Source: a virus. Taken from it: a stretch of DNA of 48,401 bases. Positions 16,610 through 23,230 of the stretch are shown in pieces. Positions within the stretch are counted from its first letter, which is position 1; the number at the start of each line of letters is the position of its first letter. Below the pieces are notes generated by a model. The model was not told where the DNA came from. It made no database searches and was given only the letters and a program-made list of their open reading frames with translations. The stretch is taken from positions 1 through 48,401 of the IMG/VR virus record IMGVR_UViG_3300015264_000010, one strand, 5' to 3'. The position numbers were made by a program, and so were the translations under genes.

Positions 16610-17023
16610 ATGGAAGAACTTACGCACACGGACAGCGAAGTACGACGCATCAAGTACATGGGGTTCATGCTCGGCATGATGACTGGCGCACTCATCGCGG
16701 TTATCGTTGCCGCTGTGCTCACCTTCACGCCGCGTCCGGCACATGCTGCGCCCCGCGACCTGGACGCATCGTGTCACACGACGTTCACGTACAACCACCA
16801 CACGGGCGTGGTGACCATCAACGCCAAGCCGACGCTAGACATGCACAAGATCTACAAGTACCGGCTTGTCACGGCGGACGGGGTCTTTCACGACTACCCA
16901 CGTGCGGACGTCGGCCACTACACGTCACGGTTCTCGATTCGCGCTCCGCGTAACCTGTGGGCCGTCACGGCGTGGCGCGGGACCGGCAACTGTGGGGCAG
17001 TCATGTTCGGAGGCGTGGCATGA
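16610..17023 (+). CDS. Secreted or membrane-anchored small protein, paralogue A
   Basis: A charged N-terminus precedes a strong hydrophobic stretch (GALIAVIVAAVLTF) and an AHA|AP signal-peptidase-like site. The ~90-residue exported domain has two cysteines that probably pair. It is related to the product of 24412-24720: both have a Cys near the mature N-terminus, a LHK/MHK...Y segment and a C-terminal AW.G..(N/F)CG motif. It overlaps the next gene as ATGA. An exclusion or envelope role is possible but unproven. Confidence 0.72.
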   Translation: MEELTHTDSEVRRIKYMGFMLGMMTGALIAVIVAAVLTFTPRPAHAAPRDLDASCHTTFTYNHHTGVVTINAKPTLDMHKIYKYRLVTADGVFHDYPRADVGHYTSRFSIRAPRNLWAVTAWRGTGNCGAVMFGGVA

Positions 17024-17862
17024 CCGACACCATGGCTGAGTCGTCCGACTACATCAAGGGCCTGCTTTACGGTCCGGCTAAGCGCCGCAAGACAACGTAC
17101 ATGGCCGGGGCTGCGCGGCTAGGCAAGATCCTCGCCATCGACACCGAGGGCAACGGGTGGCTCAAGTACCCGCTTCGCCAGCGAGGGATCCCGCTGGAAA
17201 ACATCGTGTACCGGCAGGCCAGCACGTACAACGACATGGAATCGATCTTTTGGGAGATCGAACCCCGTGTCGAGTCCGGCGAGATCACAGCAGTCATGAT
17301 CGATCACCTGTCAGACCTTGAACAGCGTTTCGTCCGCGCAGCCACCATGGCACGGCAGACCAAGAAGGCGGGACTTGGGAAGATCACCAACTTCCGGAGC
17401 GCACAAGACCTGATCGACACGGGCGTGAACCCGTTCCAAACCGAGCTAGGCGACTACGGGGTGTGGACCAACATGGCCCGCCACCTCATGCGCTTGTACC
17501 GCGACCTGCCCTGTCACGTCGTGTTCGGCGCGCACTACCGGATAGAGCACGGAAAGTGGGTTCCGGGCCTGACCGAGAAGTTCCGCGAGGAACTGATGGG
17601 CTCCATGAATCTGATCATCGGGGCTGACCTGCACGAGTTCGGCCAGAACGACGAGGACATCATCGGGGTTGGTGTCTGCCGAGAGATCGGCGTTTGGCGA
17701 GGTGGTGACCGCATCGGCATCACGCGCCCCAAGACCGTCAACCCGAGCGTGGATCGTCTCATCCTGGCGCTTAACGGCAAGCTGGACTTCGCCACGGATA
17801 CCGAGACGCTGGATTTCAAGGAACGGCTAGATTTCAAGGAACGGCTAGCGCGCGGCGAGTAA
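17020..17862 (+). CDS. Sak4/RecA-like recombination ATPase (AAA_24-like)
   Basis: The 280-residue RecA-fold ATPase has a phosphate-binding loop GPAKRRKTT (18-26) and Walker B AVMIDHLS (D95). It lies between a Cas4-like nuclease and a DUF669 SSB-like protein, the usual company of Sak4 single-strand annealing ATPases. The loop is unusual: the conserved Gly before Lys is Arg. ATG 17020 overlaps the previous stop (ATGA). An 18-bp tandem duplication near 17811-17846 repeats LDFKER at the C-terminus. Confidence 0.78.
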   Translation: MTDTMAESSDYIKGLLYGPAKRRKTTYMAGAARLGKILAIDTEGNGWLKYPLRQRGIPLENIVYRQASTYNDMESIFWEIEPRVESGEITAVMIDHLSDLEQRFVRAATMARQTKKAGLGKITNFRSAQDLIDTGVNPFQTELGDYGVWTNMARHLMRLYRDLPCHVVFGAHYRIEHGKWVPGLTEKFREELMGSMNLIIGADLHEFGQNDEDIIGVGVCREIGVWRGGDRIGITRPKTVNPSVDRLILALNGKLDFATDTETLDFKERLDFKERLARGE

Positions 17863-17867
17863 TCAGG

Positions 17868-17954
17868 TAGGGTAATAAGTGCAGGGGCCGGACGTAGCAA
17901 TGCGTGATCCCAACATCGGGGCCAACACGTCACGGATACCGGTTCGGCCCCTGC
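17868..17954 (+). ncRNA. Candidate structured leader RNA upstream of the DUF669 gene
   Basis: A -10-like TAGGGT (17868-17873) would start transcription near 17880. There, GCAGGGGCCG (17881-17890) pairs perfectly with CGGCCCCTGC (17945-17954). A second stem GACGT/ACGTC (17891-17895 with 17927-17931) and a small CCC/GGG hairpin stack inside. No -35 is evident. It could be an autoregulatory leader or a small RNA. Confidence 0.45.
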
Positions 17955-17995
17955 CACAAACCAGGTAAGCAGTCGTACAAGGATCGGGGTTAGCA

Positions 17996-18487
17996 ATGCC
18001 TCAGCTCGACAAGGAAACAGCAGCGCGGACGGCGGAAGCCGAATCCGGGTGGGGGATGCTGGAAGGCATCTACGAAGTCGAACTCACGGCCGTCACCGAT
18101 GCGGACAAGAGCGGCAAGCCGTTCGTCGGCAAGGAGTCCGGCGTGCCGTTCTGGAAATGGGAAGTCACATTCCCGGACGACGCGAACGAGGGCAAGTACA
18201 AGCGGCGCAAGCTGTGGCGTCAGATCTCGCTCAGCGAGAACGCGGACGGCATGCGAAACGAGGCGTTCGCCGCTTTCGGTGCCGACACGTCGACCAACAC
18301 CGACGATCTGATCGGTCGGCGCTGCCTCGTGCAGGTCGCCAACCGGGAGTGGAACGGACAGGATCAGGCGGAGGTTCAGAAGTTCATGCCTCTGGCGTCC
18401 GCGAGCAAGGACACGAGCGGCGGGACCACCACGACCAAGGGCAAGGGTGCGGCCAAAACCACCGAGACGGAAAAAGCGCTTTTCTAG
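17996..18487 (+). CDS. DUF669 family single-stranded DNA-binding-like protein
   Basis: The 163-residue product has the DUF669 pattern (YEVELTAV, VPFWKWEVTF, RRKLWRQISL, LIGRRCLVQVA). Its low-complexity Thr/Lys/Gly tail ends TEKALF, echoing the acidic-hydrophobic tip that SSBs use to recruit partners. With the Sak4-like ATPase and Cas4-like nuclease it forms a recombination module. The ATG follows a CGGGG site. Confidence 0.78.
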   Translation: MPQLDKETAARTAEAESGWGMLEGIYEVELTAVTDADKSGKPFVGKESGVPFWKWEVTFPDDANEGKYKRRKLWRQISLSENADGMRNEAFAAFGADTSTNTDDLIGRRCLVQVANREWNGQDQAEVQKFMPLASASKDTSGGTTTTKGKGAAKTTETEKALF

Positions 18488-18507
18488 CGCCACCGTCCGG
18501 CATGCGG

Positions 18508-18595
18508 TAGAGTAAGACAAGCAACAGGGAAGAGCGAGCTAGCGAACTTGCCTTGTAAGGCATGCAACGCTAGGGCCGAGTGTTAGTTCTCGCTC
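18508..18595 (+). ncRNA. Candidate nested-stem structured RNA
   Basis: A -10-like TAGAGT (18508-18513) precedes a nested structure. GAGCGAG (18532-18538) pairs with CTCGCTC (18589-18595), CTAGCG (18539-18544) with CGCTAG (18568-18573), and TGCC (18549-18552) with GGCA (18559-18562) closing a TTGTAA loop. It occupies most of the 173-bp gap before the gene at 18661. Confidence 0.5.
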
Positions 18596-18660
18596 CGGGT
18601 TCGGTTGGGGTTGCCGGATCCACCAAACATCAACAGCACACACAACGGGAGCCAACAGTC

Positions 18661-19164
18661 ATGAGTCGTCAGAACAGCCGGAGCGCGGGCAGCGTCGCGG
18701 AGCGCAACGAGACCCCCACGGACGCGTCCGGCCAGGGTGGCAACGTCACCGAGCCGACCCCGGAAGAGGCCGTCGCCACCGACAAGCCCAAGGCTGACAA
18801 GGTGGACATCGGTGACATCGTGGTCCTGCCCTCCACTCGGGCCATCACCGGATCTCGCGTCCGCACGGCGAACAACCCCATCCACAACGCCGTTGCGGCG
18901 GCCGAACAGGGCACCTGGTACGACCTGCACGTGCGCAACGACGCGACCGTCATCGACCGTGTCTCGCGGCAGCTTCGGACCGCCGCGCAGAAGCTCGACG
19001 TCGGCATGAGCATTTCGCCGGAGCGCATCGCCAGCGACGAGCAGATCGCCGGAGGCGTCATCGTCTCGTTCCGGACCGGCGAGCGCGACAAGCGCAAGGC
19101 GGTCGGTGGCGAGGGTGCAGCCGGTCAGACCCCCGGGGCGGGCACGGACACCCCCTCCGAGTAA
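18661..19164 (+). CDS. Hypothetical protein (167 aa)
   Basis: Disordered, acidic, Thr/Glu/Pro-rich ends flank a folded core of about 100 residues (GDIVVLPSTRAI and GTWYDLHVRNDATVIDRV). I recognise no family. ATG 18661 has GGGAG 8 nt upstream. The gene ends 12 nt before a long hairpin. Confidence 0.65.
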   Translation: MSRQNSRSAGSVAERNETPTDASGQGGNVTEPTPEEAVATDKPKADKVDIGDIVVLPSTRAITGSRVRTANNPIHNAVAAAEQGTWYDLHVRNDATVIDRVSRQLRTAAQKLDVGMSISPERIASDEQIAGGVIVSFRTGERDKRKAVGGEGAAGQTPGAGTDTPSE

Positions 19165-19175
19165 CCCCCCGGAAC

Positions 19176-19219
19176 GGGTAGGTGCGGAGTGTGATGACCC
19201 CCGTGCTCCGCACCTACCC
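19176..19219 (+). terminator. 14-bp perfect hairpin, terminator-like but without U-tract
   Basis: GGGTAGGTGCGGAG (19176-19189) pairs with CTCCGCACCTACCC (19206-19219) across a 16-nt loop. No T-run follows, so it may act as a processing or stability element releasing the RNA 11 bp downstream. Confidence 0.5.
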
Positions 19220-19230
19220 TCCCAAGCATG

Positions 19231-19355
19231 TTGCGTGTAGTTCAGTTGGACAGAACATCCCCCACCCGATGGTGTTTCGCGGCACCACATGACGGCACCG
19301 ACTGATCACCGGTGAAGCTAAGGGGAAGGTCGGCGGTTCGAATCCGTCCACGCAA
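19231..19355 (+). tRNA. tRNA-like gene with an expanded anticodon arm
   Basis: All canonical elements are present except a normal anticodon loop. These are the acceptor stem TTGCGTG/CACGCAA (19231-19237, 19349-19355), D-stem GTTC/GAAC with GG in its loop, anticodon stem TCCCC/GGGGA (19258-19262, 19322-19326), variable loop AGGTC, T-stem GGCGG/CCGTC and T-loop TTCGAAT. The loop closed by the anticodon stem is 59 nt instead of 7. It can form two hairpins: TGGTG/CACCA (19270-19287) and CACCG/CGGTG (19296-19314, loop ACTGATCAC). CCA is not encoded. It may be an intron-containing tRNA, a disrupted tRNA or a decoy; no identity can be assigned. Confidence 0.55.
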
Positions 19356-19445
19356 CCTACCGGCTAACCGCCGGAGCGGCGCAAACAACACCTCGTGTAA
19401 AGAGGCAACGTCGCACACAACCACAACTTAATAGATAGCAGATAG

Positions 19446-19479
19446 CCTCAGCGGTCCGGGATCCCGCTGGGGTTATTTT
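19446..19479 (+). terminator. Rho-independent terminator
   Basis: CCTCAGCGG (19446-19454) pairs with CCGCTGGGG (19464-19472), nine pairs with one G-U, followed by TTATTTT. It ends transcripts carrying the tRNA-like element. Confidence 0.8.
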
Positions 19480-19554
19480 GCGTCTCCGGTACAAAGGCGT
19501 CCTAGGTCGCTAGGTAGCTGACAAAGTCCCATGTATGGATTTACAACGAAACGC

Positions 19555-19582
19555 TTGACGAGCCGCTTAACGGGCGTAGTGT
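19555..19582 (+). promoter_or_regulatory. HrdB-like promoter
   Basis: TTGACG (19555-19560), 16-bp spacer, TAGTGT (19577-19582), followed by TTGTCTTGTAAGGG. Same -10, spacing and downstream sequence as the 14.2-kb promoter. It restarts transcription after the terminator. Confidence 0.7.
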
Positions 19583-19618
19583 TTGTCTTGTAAGGGCGCA
19601 CACAACGAGGGGGACAAG

Positions 19619-19873
19619 ATGAGCGGCATCGTCAAGGCCACAACGAACGAGGTTCCGGCCGACACTCGCGCGGTTACGTTCCGCTTCAAGGTTCGGGTTG
19701 GCGCGTCGTTCAGCGTGGTTGAGAAGTCGGTATCGGTGACGTTTGACCGCTATGCCACCAACGTCTCGGCTGAGCTGTTCGCCTCGCTCCCCCAGATGAC
19801 CAGCAGGGCTATCAACTCGGTCATCGCGTCCGGTTACGAGATCATCGACTACACAACGTACTTTGTAAGCTGA
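19619..19873 (+). CDS. Small hypothetical protein (84 aa)
   Basis: ATG 19619 follows a strong GAGGGGG site. The predicted fold is beta-rich (AVTFRFKVRVGASFSVVEKS). It is the first gene after the 19.5-kb promoter. No family recognised. Confidence 0.7.
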   Translation: MSGIVKATTNEVPADTRAVTFRFKVRVGASFSVVEKSVSVTFDRYATNVSAELFASLPQMTSRAINSVIASGYEIIDYTTYFVS

Positions 19874-19879
19874 CACATC

Positions 19880-19950
19880 GGGTGCGGGTGACCCCCCGAC
19901 CGGAGAGGGCGATTGAGTCGCGCCGGACGGTACCGAGGTCACCCGCACCC
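19880..19950 (+). repeat. 14-bp inverted repeat forming a long intercistronic hairpin
   Basis: GGGTGCGGGTGACC (19880-19893) pairs perfectly with GGTCACCCGCACCC (19937-19950) around a 43-nt loop. It starts just past one gene and ends 10 nt before the ribosome site of the next. It may control mRNA stability or translation of the 44-aa gene. Confidence 0.6.
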
Positions 19951-19966
19951 CGCGCAAGGGAGAATC

Positions 19967-20101
19967 ATGAGCGACGCAATCAACCCGCGAACCGGTACGC
20001 CGCTAGGGCGCGCCAACAATCGAGACTCGATCCTAGACCCGAGCAAGCCCAACACGACCAAGCGCGAGAGCACCCGTCCGGAAGGCAAACGCAAGCCATG
20101 A
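19967..20101 (+). CDS. Small basic protein (44 aa)
   Basis: Starts at ATG 19967 after AAGGGAG and overlaps the next gene as ATGA. Lys/Arg/Pro-rich and probably disordered. No family recognised. Confidence 0.55.
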   Translation: MSDAINPRTGTPLGRANNRDSILDPSKPNTTKRESTRPEGKRKP

Positions 20102-20319
20102 AGCCCGCCGTCAAGTACGTCGTTGAGTGGCAGACCAACGACAAGACCCGTCGCAAAGAGTTCATCGGAGAGCGTGCCGAACGAGAGGCTGTCGCGTACG
20201 CCAGGAAGAACAGCCCCCGTAAACCGACCGTCGTCAAGTACACGCAAGAGGTCATCGTCAGTTGGGAGACCGGTTATGAGCGGCACGCTAACGGGATATA
20301 TGTACGGGCGTCTAGTTAA
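20098..20319 (+). CDS. Small hypothetical protein (73 aa)
   Basis: ATG 20098 overlaps the previous stop. Compact alpha/beta protein (YVVEWQTNDKTRRKEFIGE, then WETGYERHANGIY). No family recognised. Confidence 0.65.
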   Translation: MKPAVKYVVEWQTNDKTRRKEFIGERAEREAVAYARKNSPRKPTVVKYTQEVIVSWETGYERHANGIYVRASS

Positions 20320-20371
20320 CGCCACGTGGCTTGAGCTGGTCGCGGTACCGGGTGAATTTTCGGCGTGTTGC

Positions 20372-20399
20372 TTGACAACGTGTTTAAACGCGGTAACGT
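20372..20399 (+). promoter_or_regulatory. Promoter containing a GTTTAAAC site
   Basis: TTGACA (20372-20377), 16-bp spacer, TAACGT (20394-20399). GTTTAAAC (20382-20389) fills the spacer, an ideal place for a repressor or activator. Drives the DUF6011 gene. Confidence 0.6.
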
Positions 20400-20441
20400 A
20401 AGGGGTGTCAGGCAAGGTACGGAACGAACAAGGGGGCAGTC

Positions 20442-21356
20442 ATGGAAGCCGACAAGAACATGATTCCGGCAGGGTTCACCGAGACAACATGGCTTGCGGA
20501 GATGCAGCGCATGTCACGTGAGGTGGGCTTGACTGCCCCCAAGACGCTTGACGACGCGCGCAAGCCCACAAGCACCACGAGCGAGATCCCCACGGACACC
20601 GTGGTCCGGACACGGTTCGCCACCCCGGGTACCGCGTGCGGACGAGGCACGGTGCGGCGTATCAGTGAGGCGCAGCTTCGGTACATGCGCTTCCTGCTCA
20701 ACACCCGGAACTACCGCAAGCTGATCGGCGCGAAATGGTGGCCGAGCACGGCCGTGGACCACGCGACCACGCTTGCCGCCGTGGAGTTCATCAGTCTCAA
20801 GGGCGCGAGCACCATGATTGAAGGTCTGCTCGGGTGCCCGGAGCGCGCATCGGTGGCCGCTGAGACGGTGGCTGAGCCCATGGCCACCCCCAAGCAGCTC
20901 ACATACCTCGCAAGCCTGCTTGCAGAGCGTGTGCACGGATTCGGCACGCCGGACATCACGAGCCTTACCATGCTTGAGGCCAAGGCCATGATAAGTGACT
21001 TGATCGAACGGCCTCGGGTGCCTGTGGCTGCGCCGACACGCACAGAAGCGCTTGCCGTCGCCGGTATCTACGAACTTGACGGCGCGTACTATCGCATGAA
21101 GAAAGCGCGTAACGGAAACCACTTCTACGCGGAGCTTCTGACGGACACCGAATCCGGTGCGTGGGAGTACGCACGGGGCATGGCCCACAAGGTGCCTGCA
21201 CAGGGTCGCAAGCTGAGCCTTGAGGAGTGCGAGGCGTTCAGCGCGCTACTCGGCTCGTGCTGCATGTGCTCGCGTGAGCTGACTGCCACCGTGAACGGTG
21301 TCGGCCCCGGTGCCCGGTTCCTCGGCCCGGTTTGTCGGTCCAAGATGGGTTTTTAG
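20442..21356 (+). CDS. DUF6011 zinc-ribbon protein
   Basis: The C-terminus (CCMCSRELT, then GPGARFLGPVCRSKMGF) matches the DUF6011 zinc-binding pattern common in actinophages. Upstream, two similar segments (SEAQLRYMRFLLNTRNY near residue 85 and TPKQLTYLASLLAERVH near 150) form an internal repeat of helical modules, possibly DNA-binding. 304 residues. It has its own promoter with a GTTTAAAC site and is followed by a hairpin. Confidence 0.68.
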   Translation: MEADKNMIPAGFTETTWLAEMQRMSREVGLTAPKTLDDARKPTSTTSEIPTDTVVRTRFATPGTACGRGTVRRISEAQLRYMRFLLNTRNYRKLIGAKWWPSTAVDHATTLAAVEFISLKGASTMIEGLLGCPERASVAAETVAEPMATPKQLTYLASLLAERVHGFGTPDITSLTMLEAKAMISDLIERPRVPVAAPTRTEALAVAGIYELDGAYYRMKKARNGNHFYAELLTDTESGAWEYARGMAHKVPAQGRKLSLEECEAFSALLGSCCMCSRELTATVNGVGPGARFLGPVCRSKMGF

Positions 21357-21398
21357 CCCGGATGCTGAGGGAGTTTGGCGGAACTCCCCCGCACCGGG
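21357..21398 (+). terminator. Hairpin directly after the DUF6011 gene
   Basis: GGGAGTT (21369-21375) pairs with AACTCCC (21382-21388), extended outward by CCCGG/CCGGG and TGC/GCA. No T-run follows. It sits just before the GTTTAAAC and -10 box of the next promoter. Confidence 0.5.
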
Positions 21399-21399
21399 T

Positions 21400-21416
21400 G
21401 TTTAAACGAGTAGTGT
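21400..21416 (+). promoter_or_regulatory. GTTTAAAC abutting a TAGTGT -10 box
   Basis: GTTTAAAC (21400-21407) lies 3 bp upstream of TAGTGT (21411-21416), which has no recognisable -35. Downstream GGTAAGGCAAG resembles the other phage promoters. This arrangement would suit activation through the palindrome. Confidence 0.5.
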
Positions 21417-21458
21417 TACCCAGGTAAGGCAAGTAACAGGAACGACCAGGGGGTCACC

Positions 21459-22310
21459 ATGAACAACGCATTGAGCGAGCGCAACGAGCGCGTCAAGTAC
21501 GCGCGGACGCTCGGCATCGCCAAGCCACACACGCTCAAGAAAGACGCGCTTGAGACCGCCATCCACGAGGCCGAGCGCGCGCAGGAAGGGGTGCTCATCG
21601 ATGACGACCCGTTCGACCCGATCGACCCCACGCTTGAGGGTGACGCGCTGCCGGACCCTGAGACCGTGGCTGAGGCGCTTCTCATGCGCGATGCCACCCG
21701 AGAGGCGTGGCTGAACAGCGCGGTTGAGGCGCTGCGCCCCCTGCTTGCGCAAGCGGGAGCCACCAACATCAACACCCGGCGTATCGCTGCGTCGGTGGGC
21801 TTCCCGCAAGGCAACGCCCGGAAGATCATCGGTCAGTGTTGGGCCATGGACACGAGTAGTACCGGGGCCGTCAACAGCGTGTTCATCTCCCCCGTGCTGG
21901 ACGATGCGCTGACCGTGCTCGGCGTGGTGGCGCATGAGATGATCCACGCGGACGACAACGGCGCGAGCAAGCACGCAGGCCACTTCCGCAAGGTGGCCCG
22001 CGCGTTGGGCCTGACCGGCAAGATCACAGCTACGGAGATCGGCCCCGACCTTGAGCCTGTGCTCAAAGACATGGTGGCTGAGCTTGGCGAGTACCCGCAC
22101 GTGAAGCTCAACCTCGGGACACGCGTTGTCAAAAAGCAGTCAACCCGATTGCTCAAGGCCATGTGTGGCGAGTTCGATGGGCCGTGCCCACTAGCAGACA
22201 CCAACGGCAAGCTTTACACGATTCGGCTGAGCAAGAAGTGGGTTGAGATCGGTCTCCCCACGTGCCCGTGTGGGTCGGAAATGAAGCTTGACGAGACGGA
22301 CGGCGAGTGA
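21459..22310 (+). CDS. SprT-like zinc metallopeptidase
   Basis: The 283-residue protein has VVAHEMIHADD (HExxH at 159-163) and a downstream His in KHAGHFRKVARALGLTGK, the SprT/Spartan-like zincin pattern. A C-terminal zinc ribbon follows (Cys pairs in MCGEFDGPCP and PTCPCGSEM). Related cellular proteins degrade DNA-protein crosslinks; a phage role could be clearing proteins from DNA. The acidic N-terminal region looks like a SAP-type helix pair plus linker. Confidence 0.78.
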   Translation: MNNALSERNERVKYARTLGIAKPHTLKKDALETAIHEAERAQEGVLIDDDPFDPIDPTLEGDALPDPETVAEALLMRDATREAWLNSAVEALRPLLAQAGATNINTRRIAASVGFPQGNARKIIGQCWAMDTSSTGAVNSVFISPVLDDALTVLGVVAHEMIHADDNGASKHAGHFRKVARALGLTGKITATEIGPDLEPVLKDMVAELGEYPHVKLNLGTRVVKKQSTRLLKAMCGEFDGPCPLADTNGKLYTIRLSKKWVEIGLPTCPCGSEMKLDETDGE

Positions 22311-22402
22311 TGCCACCCCCGGCATGGATGGCCGTTGTGTTCGGGTTTATCGGGGGCATCGTGTACGCAATTATCGCAGACCGGATCAGGCGGGGTCGAT
22401 GA
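22310..22402 (+). CDS. Tiny single-pass membrane protein (30 aa)
   Basis: ATG 22310 overlaps the SprT stop as TGATG. The product is PPP, then a hydrophobic helix (AWMAVVFGFIGGIVYAII), then a basic end (DRIRRGR), a classic positive-inside single membrane segment. It is short but well placed in the operon. Confidence 0.55.
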   Translation: MPPPAWMAVVFGFIGGIVYAIIADRIRRGR

Positions 22403-22403
22403 C

Positions 22404-22622
22404 ATGGGCGCGGATGACGATATCTTCCGGCGGCTGGAAGCCGAGATCGGGGAGCTGCCTCCTGGCACGGTGGTCGAGTACCACGGGCCGATGGTCGAGG
22501 CACACGGCCTGTGGGTAGTCCGCGTGCAGGTCGCGGATGCCCGGTACACCCTGGCGCACCCGGTCCACGAGTGGCAGCGTTTAAACGCAGACCGTGACGA
22601 CTTGACGCGGACCGATCTGTGA
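22404..22622 (+). CDS. Small acidic hypothetical protein (72 aa)
   Basis: ATG 22404 with GGGG ~9 nt upstream. Beta-rich middle (GTVVEYHGPMVEAHGLWVVR). A GTTTAAAC copy at 22579 encodes RLNA. No family recognised. Confidence 0.62.
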   Translation: MGADDDIFRRLEAEIGELPPGTVVEYHGPMVEAHGLWVVRVQVADARYTLAHPVHEWQRLNADRDDLTRTDL

Positions 22623-22903
22623 CGCGGGGGCCGACGCAACCCGCCGGATTCACGTCAAACGGCACGCACCGAAGAATCACCACGGGGCGTAACGTGGTGG
22701 CAAGACAGCCGAACAACGTACTGCTTGAGCCGTGCCCAAGGTGTAAGGCGCGCCGGTATGAGCACTGCTGGAAGTGGCAAGGCATCGACCCTGACACGTC
22801 AACGCTTCCGCATCCTGACGAATATTGTCGATGGATCTATTACTTGGACCGCCCGCACGCGGACCGAGTAAAGTTGGTGGCAAGGACGCACGCAAGCGAC
22901 TAG
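22619..22903 (+). CDS. Small zinc-finger-like protein (94 aa)
   Basis: GTG 22619 overlaps the previous stop as GTGA. It contains CPRCKARRYEHC followed by a later Cys and His, a treble-clef-like CxxC...C pattern seen in many small actinophage proteins. Basic overall. Confidence 0.62.
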   Translation: MTRGPTQPAGFTSNGTHRRITTGRNVVARQPNNVLLEPCPRCKARRYEHCWKWQGIDPDTSTLPHPDEYCRWIYYLDRPHADRVKLVARTHASD

Positions 22904-22922
22904 TGAGGGGACGTGCATTGAA

Positions 22923-23096
22923 ATGTTCACGGCGGAGGAGACGCGAGACGAGCTGAAAAGGGTCTACTTGTGGGCCACCCGGCATCACAAGATGGTGGCC
23001 GCGCATGCCGCACTCGTCAGGCTTCACGATTTGGCTGGCGGGTACTGTGAGTGGGAGCGGCGCGATCACGAATCAAGCGGGGGTCATTGGGCATGA
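22923..23096 (+). CDS. Small hypothetical protein (57 aa)
   Basis: ATG 22923 opens a 57-codon frame (FTAEETRDELKRVYLW at the start) ending WA. GAGGGG lies rather far upstream (~13 nt). It overlaps the next gene as ATGA. Helical; no family recognised. Confidence 0.5.
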   Translation: MFTAEETRDELKRVYLWATRHHKMVAAHAALVRLHDLAGGYCEWERRDHESSGGHWA

Positions 23097-23221
23097 GACG
23101 GATAATTCGGTTGTGCACGCGGGTTGTGTGCTCGTGGTGCAAGACGGTAATGAGCGACGACGGAAAAGGTGGGCCGGACAGTCACGGCATCTGCCCGTCG
23201 TGCGCAGCCAAGTTCTTCTAG
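23093..23221 (+). CDS. Tiny zinc-ribbon protein (42 aa)
   Basis: ATGA overlap with the previous gene. Two Cys pairs, CSWC and CPSC, are separated by a Gly/Asp-rich loop ending SHGI, a complete four-cysteine zinc ribbon frequent in phage accessory arms. Confidence 0.6.
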   Translation: MRRIIRLCTRVVCSWCKTVMSDDGKGGPDSHGICPSCAAKFF

Positions 23222-23230
23222 GGGGACGAC

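Larger units (their letters stand above)
19165..19618. other. 454-bp non-coding region with RNA elements and control sites
   Basis: It contains, in order, a 14-bp hairpin, the tRNA-like element, a small CCGGC/GCCGG hairpin (about 19360-19374), ~70 bp without clear features, a rho-independent terminator and a promoter. No coding frame is credible here. Confidence 0.8.

Noticed and set aside
19391-19406. CCTC/GAGG hairpin with a 7-nt GTGTAAA loop, resembling a tRNA anticodon arm
   Set aside because: No T-arm or acceptor stem surrounds it.
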